A DNA stretch of 16,681 nt from Desulfotignum sp. (GCA_011390235.1 JAABSS010000495.1:1-16681), one strand, 5' to 3'. Shown: positions 7,513-15,413, numbered from the stretch's first letter. Translations and numbers: made by a program. Notes: a model not told the origin generated them from the letters alone.

Positions 7513-9867
7513 TCATTCGTTTTGCCCGGAAGCCTGCCTGATCCATTTTCTCACCTTTTCCGGGGTGGCCGGTGCATCATTGACCCGGATGCCGAATTCC
7601 GACAATGCATCTTCGATGGCATCCAGGATCACGGCCTTGGCGCCGATAATGGGGGCCTCGCCCATGCCTTTGCTGCCGGTTTCAGAAAACGGAGACGGGG
7701 TCTCCAGGTGGGCGATCTGGATATCCGGGGCCTCCACAGAGGTGGGAATCAGATAATTGGAAAACGAGGTGTTCATCAACTGTCCGTTTTCATCATAATT
7801 GAGCCCTTCGTACAGGGCTTCTCCGATGCCCTGGACAATCCCGCCCTGGATCTGCCCGTCCACCACCTGGGCATTGATAATGGTACCGGCATCATGCACA
7901 TGCACATATTTGACAATCTGTGTCACACCGGTGTCGATGTCCAGCTCCACCACCGCAATATCCGCAGATACACAAAAAGAGGTATAGGATGATCCGCTTT
8001 CCGGGGTGGTGGGGCTGTACCAGGTGGTGGTCACATCCAGCAGGTGGTCATGGGCCTTTAATATCTCAGGGTCCAACCCCCTGGGACCTGGAAAGAAAAA
8101 CATCTTGTCTGCAAACTGTGCATAGGAGATCTTTTTTTCCGGTGCACTGGCCGGATACAAAAAGCCTTTTTCCAGCACCACCTGGTCCGCAGGAATTTTC
8201 ATCAGAGACCCTGCACACTGCACCACTTTTTTGCGCAGCAGTTTGGCCGCCTTGGCCACGGCACTGGCCGGATACACAGCCCCTCTGCTGGACAGAGGCC
8301 CCTGGCCGATAAAATCAGATGTCACCCGTTTCACATGGATATGGGCCATATCCATCCCCAGGATGTCCGCCACAATGGTGGCATGGGAGATTTCCACGCC
8401 CTGCCCGATCTCGGTGCGGTCGGAGTGCACCTCCACACTGCCGTCCGGCGTGATCAGAACCCGGGCTTCGGTGATGCCCCCCATCTGGCAGTTGGGCACG
8501 GCCACCCCGGCAGGTTCGATGGCGGTGACCAGGCCGATGCCCAGATACCGCCCCTGGCCGGCCAGCGCTTTTTTGCGTTTCCGAAAAAACGCCAGATCCG
8601 CCATTTCCATGGCTTTGTTCAGCACAGCCGGATAATCCCCGCTGTCCAGGACATAATTGTTGATCTGGTGATAGGGAAATTCATGGGGTTGAATAAAATT
8701 TTTCATCCGGATCGCTTCCGGGGTCATGTGCAGTTTTTTTGCCACCTGGTTGATGGCCGCCTCGATGAATTTGATGCCCTTGTCCTTGCCATATCCCCGG
8801 TAGGCGCAGTAAAAGGATTTATTGGTCACCGTGCCGATGCCTTCTACATGCATGCCCACCCACTTGTACATGTTGGTGGGCGAGGAGCAGGCCGGAAAGA
8901 TGCTCAGGGCGGCAATCCCCTTGTTGGTGCTTTCCACCCCCAGGTCATGAAACACCGTGGCCTTGAGCCCCAGCAGGGTCCCGTCGTTCTTGAATGCAAT
9001 TTTCCCGTCCCAGAACACATCCCGCTGGTGAGGGCCGGTGGCCATGAAATCCCGGTGGGGCTCCATCCATTTCACGGGCCGGCCTGTGAGCTTTGAGGCC
9101 AGGGCCACCACATTTTCCTTCCATGCATGGATCTTCAGGCCGAATGCCCCGCCGATATCCACGGCATTAATTTTCACCTTTGCCTCGGGCACCCCCAGAG
9201 TGGCGGCTATGTTGTGCCGGGACAAGAAAGGGGTCTGAAATGACCCCCACATCTCCAGGGTGTCATTTTTTGTGTCATACATCCCCACACACCCTCGGGG
9301 CTCGATGGGCACACCTGTGACCCGGCCTTCCCGGTTGGTCACCTGCAGCACCTGGTCTGCCATGTCAAACGCCTTTTCCGGATCCCCGAAATCAAATACC
9401 AGGTGCACCTGTTTGTTGTCTTCCCAATCATCATACACCTTGGGGGCCCCGGGTGCCAGGGCGGTGCGCAGATCCCCGGCCAGGGGGAGGACCTCATATG
9501 CCACCTCAACCAGGTCCGCAGCTCTCCGGGCGGTTTCTTCATCTTCCGCCACCACAGCCGCCACCGGCTCCCCGTGCCACCGCACCTTGTCGGCAGGAAT
9601 GGCATACACATCTGCCAGGCGCCAGGTCCATCCTTTGGAAGTGAAATTGGCCTGCACCGGCAGGGGCCGGGTATGGGCCGCCACCTCTTTGCCGGTGATC
9701 ACCGTGATCACCCCGGGAAGTGCAAGCGCCTTTTCAATGTCAATGGACACAATCTTTGCATGGGCGTGGGGACTTCCCACAAACACCAGGTGGGCCATGT
9801 TGAAAAATTCAAGGTCATCAGCATACTGACCCTTTCCCAGGATAAGGCGCTCTTCTCTTTTTTTCAT
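7513..9867 (-). CDS. Molybdopterin-binding catalytic subunit of a xanthine dehydrogenase-family hydroxylase
   Basis: This 784-residue chain is the usual size. The N-terminal a/b-hammerhead domain (about 1-120, with WHGEPVAAVVAEDEETAR) is followed by the Mo-binding core. That core shows GGAFGLK (239-245), the substrate-loop motif CAYRGYG (354-360), GQGVEISHATIVADILGM (about 488-505), SSRGAVYPASAVAKAA (526-541) and the catalytic glutamate in KGMGEAP (E737). Such enzymes hydroxylate a carbon next to a ring nitrogen, with oxygen from water, which suits anaerobes. CAYRGYG lacks the Cys of the CO dehydrogenase loop (AYRCSFR), so this is an organic-substrate hydroxylase. The start at 9867 is chosen for AAGGAGA 7 bp upstream; a GTG at 9891 would add 8 residues. 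No Mo-cofactor maturation gene (XdhC-like) is nearby. Substrate not determinable from sequence. Confidence 0.93.
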   Translation of the reverse strand: MKKREERLILGKGQYADDLEFFNMAHLVFVGSPHAHAKIVSIDIEKALALPGVITVITGKEVAAHTRPLPVQANFTSKGWTWRLADVYAIPADKVRWHGEPVAAVVAEDEETARRAADLVEVAYEVLPLAGDLRTALAPGAPKVYDDWEDNKQVHLVFDFGDPEKAFDMADQVLQVTNREGRVTGVPIEPRGCVGMYDTKNDTLEMWGSFQTPFLSRHNIAATLGVPEAKVKINAVDIGGAFGLKIHAWKENVVALASKLTGRPVKWMEPHRDFMATGPHQRDVFWDGKIAFKNDGTLLGLKATVFHDLGVESTNKGIAALSIFPACSSPTNMYKWVGMHVEGIGTVTNKSFYCAYRGYGKDKGIKFIEAAINQVAKKLHMTPEAIRMKNFIQPHEFPYHQINNYVLDSGDYPAVLNKAMEMADLAFFRKRKKALAGQGRYLGIGLVTAIEPAGVAVPNCQMGGITEARVLITPDGSVEVHSDRTEIGQGVEISHATIVADILGMDMAHIHVKRVTSDFIGQGPLSSRGAVYPASAVAKAAKLLRKKVVQCAGSLMKIPADQVVLEKGFLYPASAPEKKISYAQFADKMFFFPGPRGLDPEILKAHDHLLDVTTTWYSPTTPESGSSYTSFCVSADIAVVELDIDTGVTQIVKYVHVHDAGTIINAQVVDGQIQGGIVQGIGEALYEGLNYDENGQLMNTSFSNYLIPTSVEAPDIQIAHLETPSPFSETGSKGMGEAPIIGAKAVILDAIEDALSEFGIRVNDAPATPEKVRKWIRQASGQNE

Positions 9868-9883
9868 GATCTCATCTCCTTGA

Positions 9884-9908
9884 GCAGGCACCGGTGACAG
9901 GCGCCTGC
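9884..9908 (-). other. Stable hairpin just upstream of the Mo-subunit ribosome binding site
   Basis: The intergenic message between the transporter and the Mo-subunit gene can fold GCAGGCGCC / GGTGCCTGC, a 9-bp stem with one G-U pair and a 7-base loop. It ends about 2 nt before the AAGGAG ribosome site (9881-9874). No U-run follows, so it is not a terminator. An mRNA-stability or translation-control role is possible but inferred. Confidence 0.4.
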
Positions 9909-9921
9909 TGGCGTGCCGGAT

Positions 9922-11481
9922 CTATTTTTTGAACTGCTCGCCATAAAGGGTTTTGGCCATCTGCGGTCCGCCCCACAGGGTGGGCAGCATGATAAACCCG
10001 ACGGGCACGGCCGTGATCACGATGAATGACTGCAGGGCACCGATCCCGCCGGCCCCCATCTTGATAAGAATGGCAGCAACCGCCCCCATGACGATGGCCC
10101 AGAACACCCGCATCTCTTTGGGAGGATCATCTTCACCGGTGACGCAGATGGCAATGGACAGGGACATGGAATCCCCGGTGGTGGCCAGAAAGATAAAAAT
10201 CAGCACCAGGAACACCGGGATGAGCAGACCTGCCATGGGCAGCTGCCCCACAACGGCCAGAAGCGCGGCCGGCAGCCCGGCATCATTGAGCGGCCCGGAG
10301 ATCACACCGGGGTTGTTCATTTCAAAGAAAATGCCGGTTCCCCCCAGGATGGTAAACCAGAAATGGGTGGCCAGGGGTGCGATCACCCCCACGGCCAGCA
10401 TGATCTGGCGGATGGTTCTGCCCCGGGAGATCCGGGCCACCAGCACGGCCATCAGCGGGCCGTACCCCAGAAACCAGCCCCAGAAAAACACGGTCCACCA
10501 GGACAGCCATCCGGTATCGCCCCTGAACAGGCTGAGTACCGTGAAATCCCGCACATAGGCCCCCATGGACTGGGTAAAGGTATCGATGATGAATCCGCCC
10601 GGACCGATGAGCAGAATCAACGCCACCAGGGCCACGGTGAGCAGGACATTGACCCGGCTCAGCAGCTGAATGCCTCTGTGCAGGCCGGTGACAGCAGAAA
10701 TGGTGTATACAATGACCAGGGAAATGATAATGGCCAGCTGGGTGATATAGGCATCCGGGATCCCGAAAATCTGGTTCAGGGCATAACTGATCTGCAGACC
10801 CAGAAACCCGATGGGTCCGATGGTGCCGGCCGCCACCGCCAGGATGGAACATCCTTCCGCTACCTGGCCCAGCCGATTTTTCATGATTTTTTCCCCGAAC
10901 ACCGGATATAAAAGCGCCCGGGCCTGGAGGGGATGGCCTTTGTGGTAATGCACATACATGAGTACCACCGCCCCGAGGGTGCCCAAAATGGACCAGGCCA
11001 GAAACCCCCAGTGCAGAAAGCTCTGCTCCATGGCCGGCACCACCGCTGCGTTGGTGGCGGATTCCACCCCGTCAAACACCGGCGGGGTACTTAAAAAATA
11101 ATACATGGGTTCGGCAGCAGACCAGAACACCCCGCCCCCGGCCAAAAGCGTGCACATGATAATGGAGATCCAGCGGAAGGTGCTCATCTCCGGGGTGTCG
11201 ATGTTTCCCATCCTGACACGGCCGTACCTGGAGACCGCCAGCCCCATGGCAATCAGAAAGTTCAAAAACAGCAGCCACTGCCAGTAGGCCCCGAAATAGG
11301 TGCACGACAGGCCGAAAAATTTATTGACCTGGCCGGACACAAATTCACTGTTTATAAGGGAGGCAATCACAAACAGGAGTAAAAACCCTCCGCTGATCAG
11401 AAAAACAAGCCATTCCATGTTTTTCCATTGAAAACTGGTTTCTGTGCTGGCGCTTTCATTCACCGTCATGTTCCCGTCCAT
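9922..11481 (-). CDS. BCCT-family (betaine/carnitine/choline) transporter
   Basis: This 519-residue protein has about twelve hydrophobic segments. It carries the family marks LLAGGGVFWSAAEPMYYF (about 114-131, the G-rich TM3 region), the TM8 region WTVFFWGWFLGYGPL followed by ARISRGRTIRQ, and TTGDSMSLSIA. BCCT proteins bring quaternary ammonium solutes across the inner membrane by Na+ or H+ symport or by exchange. In TM8 the Trp-rich substrate box of glycine-betaine and carnitine carriers (W-A-W-W) is changed to W-G-W-F-L-G-Y-G, so the solute may differ from glycine betaine. There is no long cytosolic C-terminal extension of the osmosensing BetP type, which fits nutrient uptake. The ATG at 11481 has AAGGAGT 6 bp upstream. 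It is embedded between catabolic genes, so it probably imports the pathway's substrate. Confidence 0.93.
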   Translation of the reverse strand: MDGNMTVNESASTETSFQWKNMEWLVFLISGGFLLLFVIASLINSEFVSGQVNKFFGLSCTYFGAYWQWLLFLNFLIAMGLAVSRYGRVRMGNIDTPEMSTFRWISIIMCTLLAGGGVFWSAAEPMYYFLSTPPVFDGVESATNAAVVPAMEQSFLHWGFLAWSILGTLGAVVLMYVHYHKGHPLQARALLYPVFGEKIMKNRLGQVAEGCSILAVAAGTIGPIGFLGLQISYALNQIFGIPDAYITQLAIIISLVIVYTISAVTGLHRGIQLLSRVNVLLTVALVALILLIGPGGFIIDTFTQSMGAYVRDFTVLSLFRGDTGWLSWWTVFFWGWFLGYGPLMAVLVARISRGRTIRQIMLAVGVIAPLATHFWFTILGGTGIFFEMNNPGVISGPLNDAGLPAALLAVVGQLPMAGLLIPVFLVLIFIFLATTGDSMSLSIAICVTGEDDPPKEMRVFWAIVMGAVAAILIKMGAGGIGALQSFIVITAVPVGFIMLPTLWGGPQMAKTLYGEQFKK

Positions 11482-11548
11482 TTTTTACTCCTTATAACTG
11501 TTAGAAATTTATGGTATTCTCATCCCTTGTGGTGGTATTTTTACATGA

Positions 11549-12742
11549 TCAAACCTGCTGCATTTCAATGGTTCCCGTGACCGGGCATACGGACAGACAC
11601 CCGCCGCATCCCACGCAGTTTTCTTCTTTCACATACACGGACTCATCCCCCTGCTGCATGGCATCGGCAAAACACACCTTCAGGCACATGCCGCAGTTGA
11701 TGCATTTTTCTTGGTCCACCCCGGCTTTTTCATGGGGCATATCCCCGTATTCCATGCACGCATCCGTGGCGATTCCGAGCATCTGGTCAATGGTGGCATA
11801 CCCTTTGTCATCCATAAAGGTTTCCAAACCCGCCACCTGCTTTGTGAGCCACTCATACCCGTAGCACATGACCGCCGAGCACATCTGGACAATGTGGGCA
11901 CCGCTCATGATGAACATGACCACATCCCGCCAGTCATAAGCCCCGTTGGTACCGGTGATGTCCAGTTTGTCCCCCAGAGCACACCGGACCTCGTTGATCC
12001 ACCGCAGGGTCAACGGTTTGGTCCAGGGTCCGCCCACCCCGGCCTTGCCGTAAATCAGCGGTTTGCCGGTCTCGATATCCGGTACAAACCCGATAAACCG
12101 GTTGGTAAGGGTGACAGCCCGGGCCCCTGCCTTGTGGAGCATGTCTGAAAACAGCACCAAGTCTGTCACCTGGGGCGTAACCTTGATGATGATGGGCACT
12201 TTTACCGCATCTGCCACCTTTTGGGTAATTTCACACCCATAATCAAAATCCTGTCCCACGTTCATGCCGGTTCTCACACCGGGCATCAGCTTGGGGTGGG
12301 GGCACCCGAAATTCAGTTCGATCAGCGGCACTCCGCCGTCCTCCATCTGTTTTCCCAGGTCCACCCAGCCATCCAGCGTGGTGGAGGCGATGGACCCGAT
12401 GACCTGGGCATCGTGCTGACGGGCATAGGCCACAGTTTCGGTGATCTCCTTCATGAAATCTTCGGGCGGTTCCAAAGCAAGGCCGGATCGGCTGTAAAGG
12501 CTGAAGCTTCTGGGGACCTTGCCGTGGCACACCTCATGTCTGGCATTGAGGAACCGCCATTTGGCCCGCTGTGTCAGCTCCCGCATCGCAGGCGAGTCGG
12601 TCATAGTCTTGGCGATCACTGCCCCGGCCCCGGCATCAATGCATTTTTTCATGTTGGCGGCATTGAGGGTGGGCTCGGCTGAAGCTGCTGCCAAAGGATT
12701 TTTGAATGTTACGCCGCAAAAAGTTACGCGTGTATCAGCCAT
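11549..12742 (-). CDS. PreA-like dihydropyrimidine dehydrogenase-type FMN/[4Fe-4S] oxidoreductase
   Basis: This is a 397-residue protein. Residues 1-330 are a dihydroorotate-dehydrogenase-type TIM barrel: ASAEPTLN (20-27), ELNFGCPHP (142-150), KVTPQVTDL (187-195), TLTNRFIGF (211-219), TGTNGAYDWRDV (263-274) and QMCSA (286-290). Two ferredoxin motifs follow, at C347/C350/C353/C357 and C376/C379/C382/C386. The layout matches the C-terminal, pyrimidine-reducing part of dihydropyrimidine dehydrogenase (PreA). By hand alignment, the loop holding that enzyme's catalytic Cys (G-L-A-C-G-Q-D) reads GMNVGQD (159-165) here, so Cys is replaced by Val. The substrate may therefore not be uracil or thymine. 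No PreT-type NAD(P)H partner is present, so electrons probably come from ferredoxin or a remote flavoprotein. Good ribosome site (AAGGAT, 8 bp). No dihydropyrimidinase gene accompanies it. Confidence 0.88.
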   Translation of the reverse strand: MADTRVTFCGVTFKNPLAAASAEPTLNAANMKKCIDAGAGAVIAKTMTDSPAMRELTQRAKWRFLNARHEVCHGKVPRSFSLYSRSGLALEPPEDFMKEITETVAYARQHDAQVIGSIASTTLDGWVDLGKQMEDGGVPLIELNFGCPHPKLMPGVRTGMNVGQDFDYGCEITQKVADAVKVPIIIKVTPQVTDLVLFSDMLHKAGARAVTLTNRFIGFVPDIETGKPLIYGKAGVGGPWTKPLTLRWINEVRCALGDKLDITGTNGAYDWRDVVMFIMSGAHIVQMCSAVMCYGYEWLTKQVAGLETFMDDKGYATIDQMLGIATDACMEYGDMPHEKAGVDQEKCINCGMCLKVCFADAMQQGDESVYVKEENCVGCGGCLSVCPVTGTIEMQQV

Positions 12743-12765
12743 GGTTTTTATCCTTATTGTTGATG

Positions 12766-13560
12766 TTACTGGTTTTTCATTCCCGGGTTTAAAAACGGTT
12801 TTCTGCCGGCCAGTCCCGGAAAGGTTTTCCGGGCTGCATCGGTTTTGTCAGGGTCGATAACCGTTTGAACAATGGCTTCCTCATCCCCGGCCCCGGCCAG
12901 AACCGTGCCCCAGGGATCCACCACCATGCTGTGACCGACAAACTGGCTGCCGTTGTTCATACCGCAACTGTTGGCACAGATCAGGTAGCACTGGTTCTCC
13001 AGGGCCCGGACCCGGTTGAGCATGGTCCAGGCCGGCAGCCGGGGATAGGGCCAGGCGGAACATACCAGAAACATGTTGGCCCCCTGGTCCACCATGGCCC
13101 GGAACAGTTCCGGAAACCGCAGATCAAAGCAGGTGGCCATGCCCATATTGCCGAACGGGGTCTCCACCACTACCGGGGTGTCCCCGGGGGTCAGAATCTG
13201 TGTTTCCTTTGAATTGTAACCGAACAGATGAATTTTCCGATACGTGGCCAGAATGTCTCCAGTCGGAGAAAACAGCACACTGGTGTTGAAGTAGTTGTCC
13301 CCGTTTTTTTCCACAAAACTGCCAGAGTGCAGATAGATCTGATATTTTTTTGCCAGTCTCCCCAAATTCTGAACAAACGGACCGTCCATGGTCTGGGCAT
13401 CGGGCACATACCGGTCAAACCGCATGAAACCGGTCTGCCAGATTTCCGGCAGCAGCACCAGGTCAGCCTCTTTGCACTGCTTAATGGCATGCTGAGCCTT
13501 GACAAATGTGGCTCCTGGATCGTTCTCAATCACACTAAGCTGGATTGCGGCAATTTTCAT
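12766..13560 (-). CDS. Carbon-nitrogen hydrolase (nitrilase superfamily, omega-amidase/Nit2-like)
   Basis: This is a 264-residue single-domain amidase. The Glu-Lys-Cys triad is visible as E39 (LLPEIWQTGF), K109 (TYRKIHLFGY) and C144 (ATCFDLRFPELF). The YRKIHLF and CFDLRFPE context resembles omega-amidases and related cytoplasmic amide hydrolases, which hydrolyse terminal amides such as 2-oxoglutaramate. N-carbamoyl hydrolases share the fold and are an alternative. The ATG at 13560 is chosen for AAGGAGAG 8 bp upstream; an ATG 13 codons earlier lacks a ribosome site. It lies 23 bp before the PreA-like gene. In this context it probably cleaves a C-N bond late in the pathway, for example an amide left after ring opening; this is inference. 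Confidence 0.9.
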   Translation of the reverse strand: MKIAAIQLSVIENDPGATFVKAQHAIKQCKEADLVLLPEIWQTGFMRFDRYVPDAQTMDGPFVQNLGRLAKKYQIYLHSGSFVEKNGDNYFNTSVLFSPTGDILATYRKIHLFGYNSKETQILTPGDTPVVVETPFGNMGMATCFDLRFPELFRAMVDQGANMFLVCSAWPYPRLPAWTMLNRVRALENQCYLICANSCGMNNGSQFVGHSMVVDPWGTVLAGAGDEEAIVQTVIDPDKTDAARKTFPGLAGRKPFLNPGMKNQ

Positions 13561-13606
13561 GAAAAATCTCTCCTTGTCATAATTTTTATCAGACCTCATT
13601 CACCTA

Positions 13607-14299
13607 TCAGACCATATAGTCCATGGGATGGATGCTGTAAGCAAAAGACAGTTTCCTGTCCAGAACCGGATCGGTCAGGCTGCCGGTAAACCGGTCGGCA
13701 AACACAAATTCCGGGGTTTCCATTTTTACGGTGCCTGAAAAAATGACGATGTCTGTCAACGGTCCGGTCACTTTTGTGCCGACAAATGCCAGCAGTTCAG
13801 CCGGAGACATCAACAGACCGACGGCCCCTTTCTGGTAGAGGATCTCTTCGCCCCCTTTTCCCACCGTACATGCCATGACCAGATCGTCCCAGTGGTCTGA
13901 CAAATCGTGCAGATCCCAGACAACCGGTGAAACAATATTTGGGCACACCTGCTTGGCCCGGGGAATGTCGGTTTCCTCCAGTTTTCTGTCTGTGTGGTCA
14001 CTGCCGATACCCACGTAGATCTCATCTGGATTTTTCACAAACAAAACAAACTCGATCTCTCCGGACGTCTGCTGCCCGTAAACAACGATTTTTTCATCAC
14101 AGGTCAGGGTAGCGGGTATGACCGGATAGATCAGCGGGGTCTCATCAGGCACGTCAATGCCTTTGGCAGACAGCTCATCCAGATGATGCCGCACCTCTGC
14201 CTGGTCCCTGCCGGTGAATCCGGCATTGACCATGCGGTCCACATGAAAATCCACCGGGGTCTGTTTTTTATCCTTTTCAAGAAATAACTGTATATCCAT
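13607..14299 (-). CDS. DUF2848 family protein (fumarylacetoacetase-fold-like)
   Basis: This 230-residue protein shows the conserved patches of the DUF2848 family: GIGSDHTDRKLEE (middle), AKQVCPNIVSPVVWDL, HWDDLVMAC, and LLMSPAELL. The family is distantly related to fumarylacetoacetate hydrolase-like proteins, which are metal-dependent enzymes cutting or rearranging C-C bonds next to carbonyl groups. No signal peptide is seen. The ATG at 14299 has AGGGATG just upstream and follows the cupin stop by 13 bp; a longer frame to 14374 would run into the cupin gene. Its recurrence among catabolic genes here suggests an enzymatic step on a keto or enol intermediate, but the reaction is unknown. Confidence 0.8.
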   Translation of the reverse strand: MDIQLFLEKDKKQTPVDFHVDRMVNAGFTGRDQAEVRHHLDELSAKGIDVPDETPLIYPVIPATLTCDEKIVVYGQQTSGEIEFVLFVKNPDEIYVGIGSDHTDRKLEETDIPRAKQVCPNIVSPVVWDLHDLSDHWDDLVMACTVGKGGEEILYQKGAVGLLMSPAELLAFVGTKVTGPLTDIVIFSGTVKMETPEFVFADRFTGSLTDPVLDRKLSFAYSIHPMDYMV

Positions 14300-14312
14300 A
14301 TTGCATCCCTGT

Positions 14313-14657
14313 TTATTTTTTGTGATATCTGATTTCAAACGTGACGCATCCCTGGGGGATCCTGTAGGGGCCATGGGTCATTCCGGGCGGGCGGCAGGCA
14401 TAATAGCCCGGCAGATAGGTTTCTTTTTTGGCGATATCGTAAAGAGAGCCTTCCACCAGCAGCACTTCTTCCCAGAAATCATGCACCAGGGTATCAGCGG
14501 TCTCGATGCCCGGGGGAAACTTGAGCATGCGGGTGTAGTCCCCGGTATCCGGGTCATAACTCAAAATTTTCTCTTTGATTCCCAGGGTATCGCCTTCCAC
14601 ATCCCGCCATTCATAGTGGGTATCATAGTCTGTAAATTCAATTTCCGGTTTCGCCAT
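14313..14657 (-). CDS. Small single-domain cupin protein
   Basis: This 114-residue protein has one cupin barrel. Motif 1 is altered: H59 and E63/E64 are present (LVHDFWEEVLLVEG) but the second His of the usual H-x-H is Phe61. Motif 2 is PPGMTHGPYR with H95. A three- or four-ligand metal site (H59, E63/E64, H95) is still possible. It resembles ChrR-type / DUF4437 small cupins, which can be sensors, isomerases or dioxygenases; in an anaerobe an oxygenase role is less likely. Its ATG has AGGAGG 9 bp upstream and lies 20 bp inside the end of the regulator gene, so the two are translationally coupled. A sensing or isomerising role in the pathway is conjecture. Confidence 0.8.
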   Translation of the reverse strand: MAKPEIEFTDYDTHYEWRDVEGDTLGIKEKILSYDPDTGDYTRMLKFPPGIETADTLVHDFWEEVLLVEGSLYDIAKKETYLPGYYACRPPGMTHGPYRIPQGCVTFEIRYHKK

Positions 14658-15324
14658 TGGTTTTTTCCTCCTGTTTGCTTTGTTTGACAGCCATTTTGCT
14701 GTATTCCAGATGGGTTTCCATCAACTGCATGGCCTCTGAGACCTGTCCTTTTGTGACTGCCGCCAGAATGGCATCATGCTCTGAGATGACCGTCTGCATC
14801 CGTCCGGCTATACCCAGGGCCTTGAACCCCATCAAATGCATGATATCCCTGATATCCTGCATCATCTCCATGAGATATGTATTTTTTGTCAGCCGGGTGA
14901 ATGTGATGTGAAAATTGCGGTCCGCTTCCATGAATGCCACGGCATTTTTTGTCTTTGCCGCCTCTTTCTGGGCCTGTAAGAAATTGTTCAGCCCGGATAT
15001 ATCCAGGGTTTTATGGTTGATGCAGGCTTTTTTAATGGAAAACACCTCCAGGGCCGTCCGGATCTCAAACACATCCTCGATCTCTTTTTCGGAAAAGGTA
15101 TTGATGACCACCCCTTTCTGGGGAAGAAATTTAATCAGACGTTTTGAGGAGAGTTCCAGCAGGGCTTCTCTTACCGGGGTGCGGGAAATCCCCAGATCTT
15201 TTGCCAGGCTTTTTTCATTGTAGACCACGTCTGTGGTGAGCTCATTGGTGAGAATGGAACGGCGCAATACCTTGAGGGCGGTTTTTGACAGTGGTTCAGA
15301 TTTCCTGATTTTGGTCAGCCCCAT
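14638..15324 (-). CDS. GntR-family transcriptional regulator, FCD (FadR-type) subfamily; probable local regulator of the operon
   Basis: This 228-residue protein has an N-terminal winged helix (about 10-77) with EKSLAKDLGISRTPVREALL and the wing LPQKGVVIN, then an all-helical FCD effector domain. The metal/effector ligands typical of FCD proteins are visible: Asp and His in EADRNFHITF, His in ISEHDAILAAV and His in METHLEYSK. Such proteins normally repress a catabolic operon until a carboxylate-like pathway compound binds. It is the first gene of the ten-gene array and overlaps the cupin gene by 20 bp. ATG 15324 is preferred: GGAG lies 9 bp upstream and the paralogue also begins MGL. ATG 15330 leaves only 3 bp. 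Confidence 0.92.
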   Translation of the reverse strand: MGLTKIRKSEPLSKTALKVLRRSILTNELTTDVVYNEKSLAKDLGISRTPVREALLELSSKRLIKFLPQKGVVINTFSEKEIEDVFEIRTALEVFSIKKACINHKTLDISGLNNFLQAQKEAAKTKNAVAFMEADRNFHITFTRLTKNTYLMEMMQDIRDIMHLMGFKALGIAGRMQTVISEHDAILAAVTKGQVSEAMQLMETHLEYSKMAVKQSKQEEKTNGETGN

Positions 15325-15381
15325 GCACATATACTCCGGTTACGGGTCAAAATAATGCGATATGTGTTATTGCGTATTGTG

Positions 15382-15399
15382 TATGTGATATATTACATA
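15382..15399. promoter_or_regulatory. Candidate operator palindrome overlapping the operon promoter
   Basis: TATGTGATATATTACATA is a near-perfect palindrome: 8 of 9 mirrored pairs match. It covers the -10 box and part of the spacer of the predicted promoter, where a GntR repressor would block RNA polymerase. FCD regulators bind short AT-rich palindromes, and two paralogous regulators flank this site. Binding is inferred. Confidence 0.5.
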
Positions 15400-15413
15400 A
15401 AATATGATGTCAA
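15385..15413 (-). promoter_or_regulatory. Sigma70-type promoter of the ten-gene operon
   Basis: On the minus strand TTGACA (15413-15408) is followed after exactly 17 bp by TATCAC (15390-15385): a perfect -35 and a 4/6 -10. Transcription should start near 15378, giving a leader of about 50 nt before the regulator start at 15324. The region is strikingly AT-rich compared with the genes around it. Confidence 0.6.

Noticed and set aside
8335..9096. 253-residue open frame on the + strand inside the Mo-subunit gene
   Set aside because: It is antisense to a gene with clear family motifs along its full length, has no ribosome site, and its product has no recognisable domain; it is a composition shadow.
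7513..9867. Carbon monoxide dehydrogenase large chain
   Set aside because: The active-site loop reads CAYRGYG; the AYRCSFR signature with its copper-binding Cys is absent.
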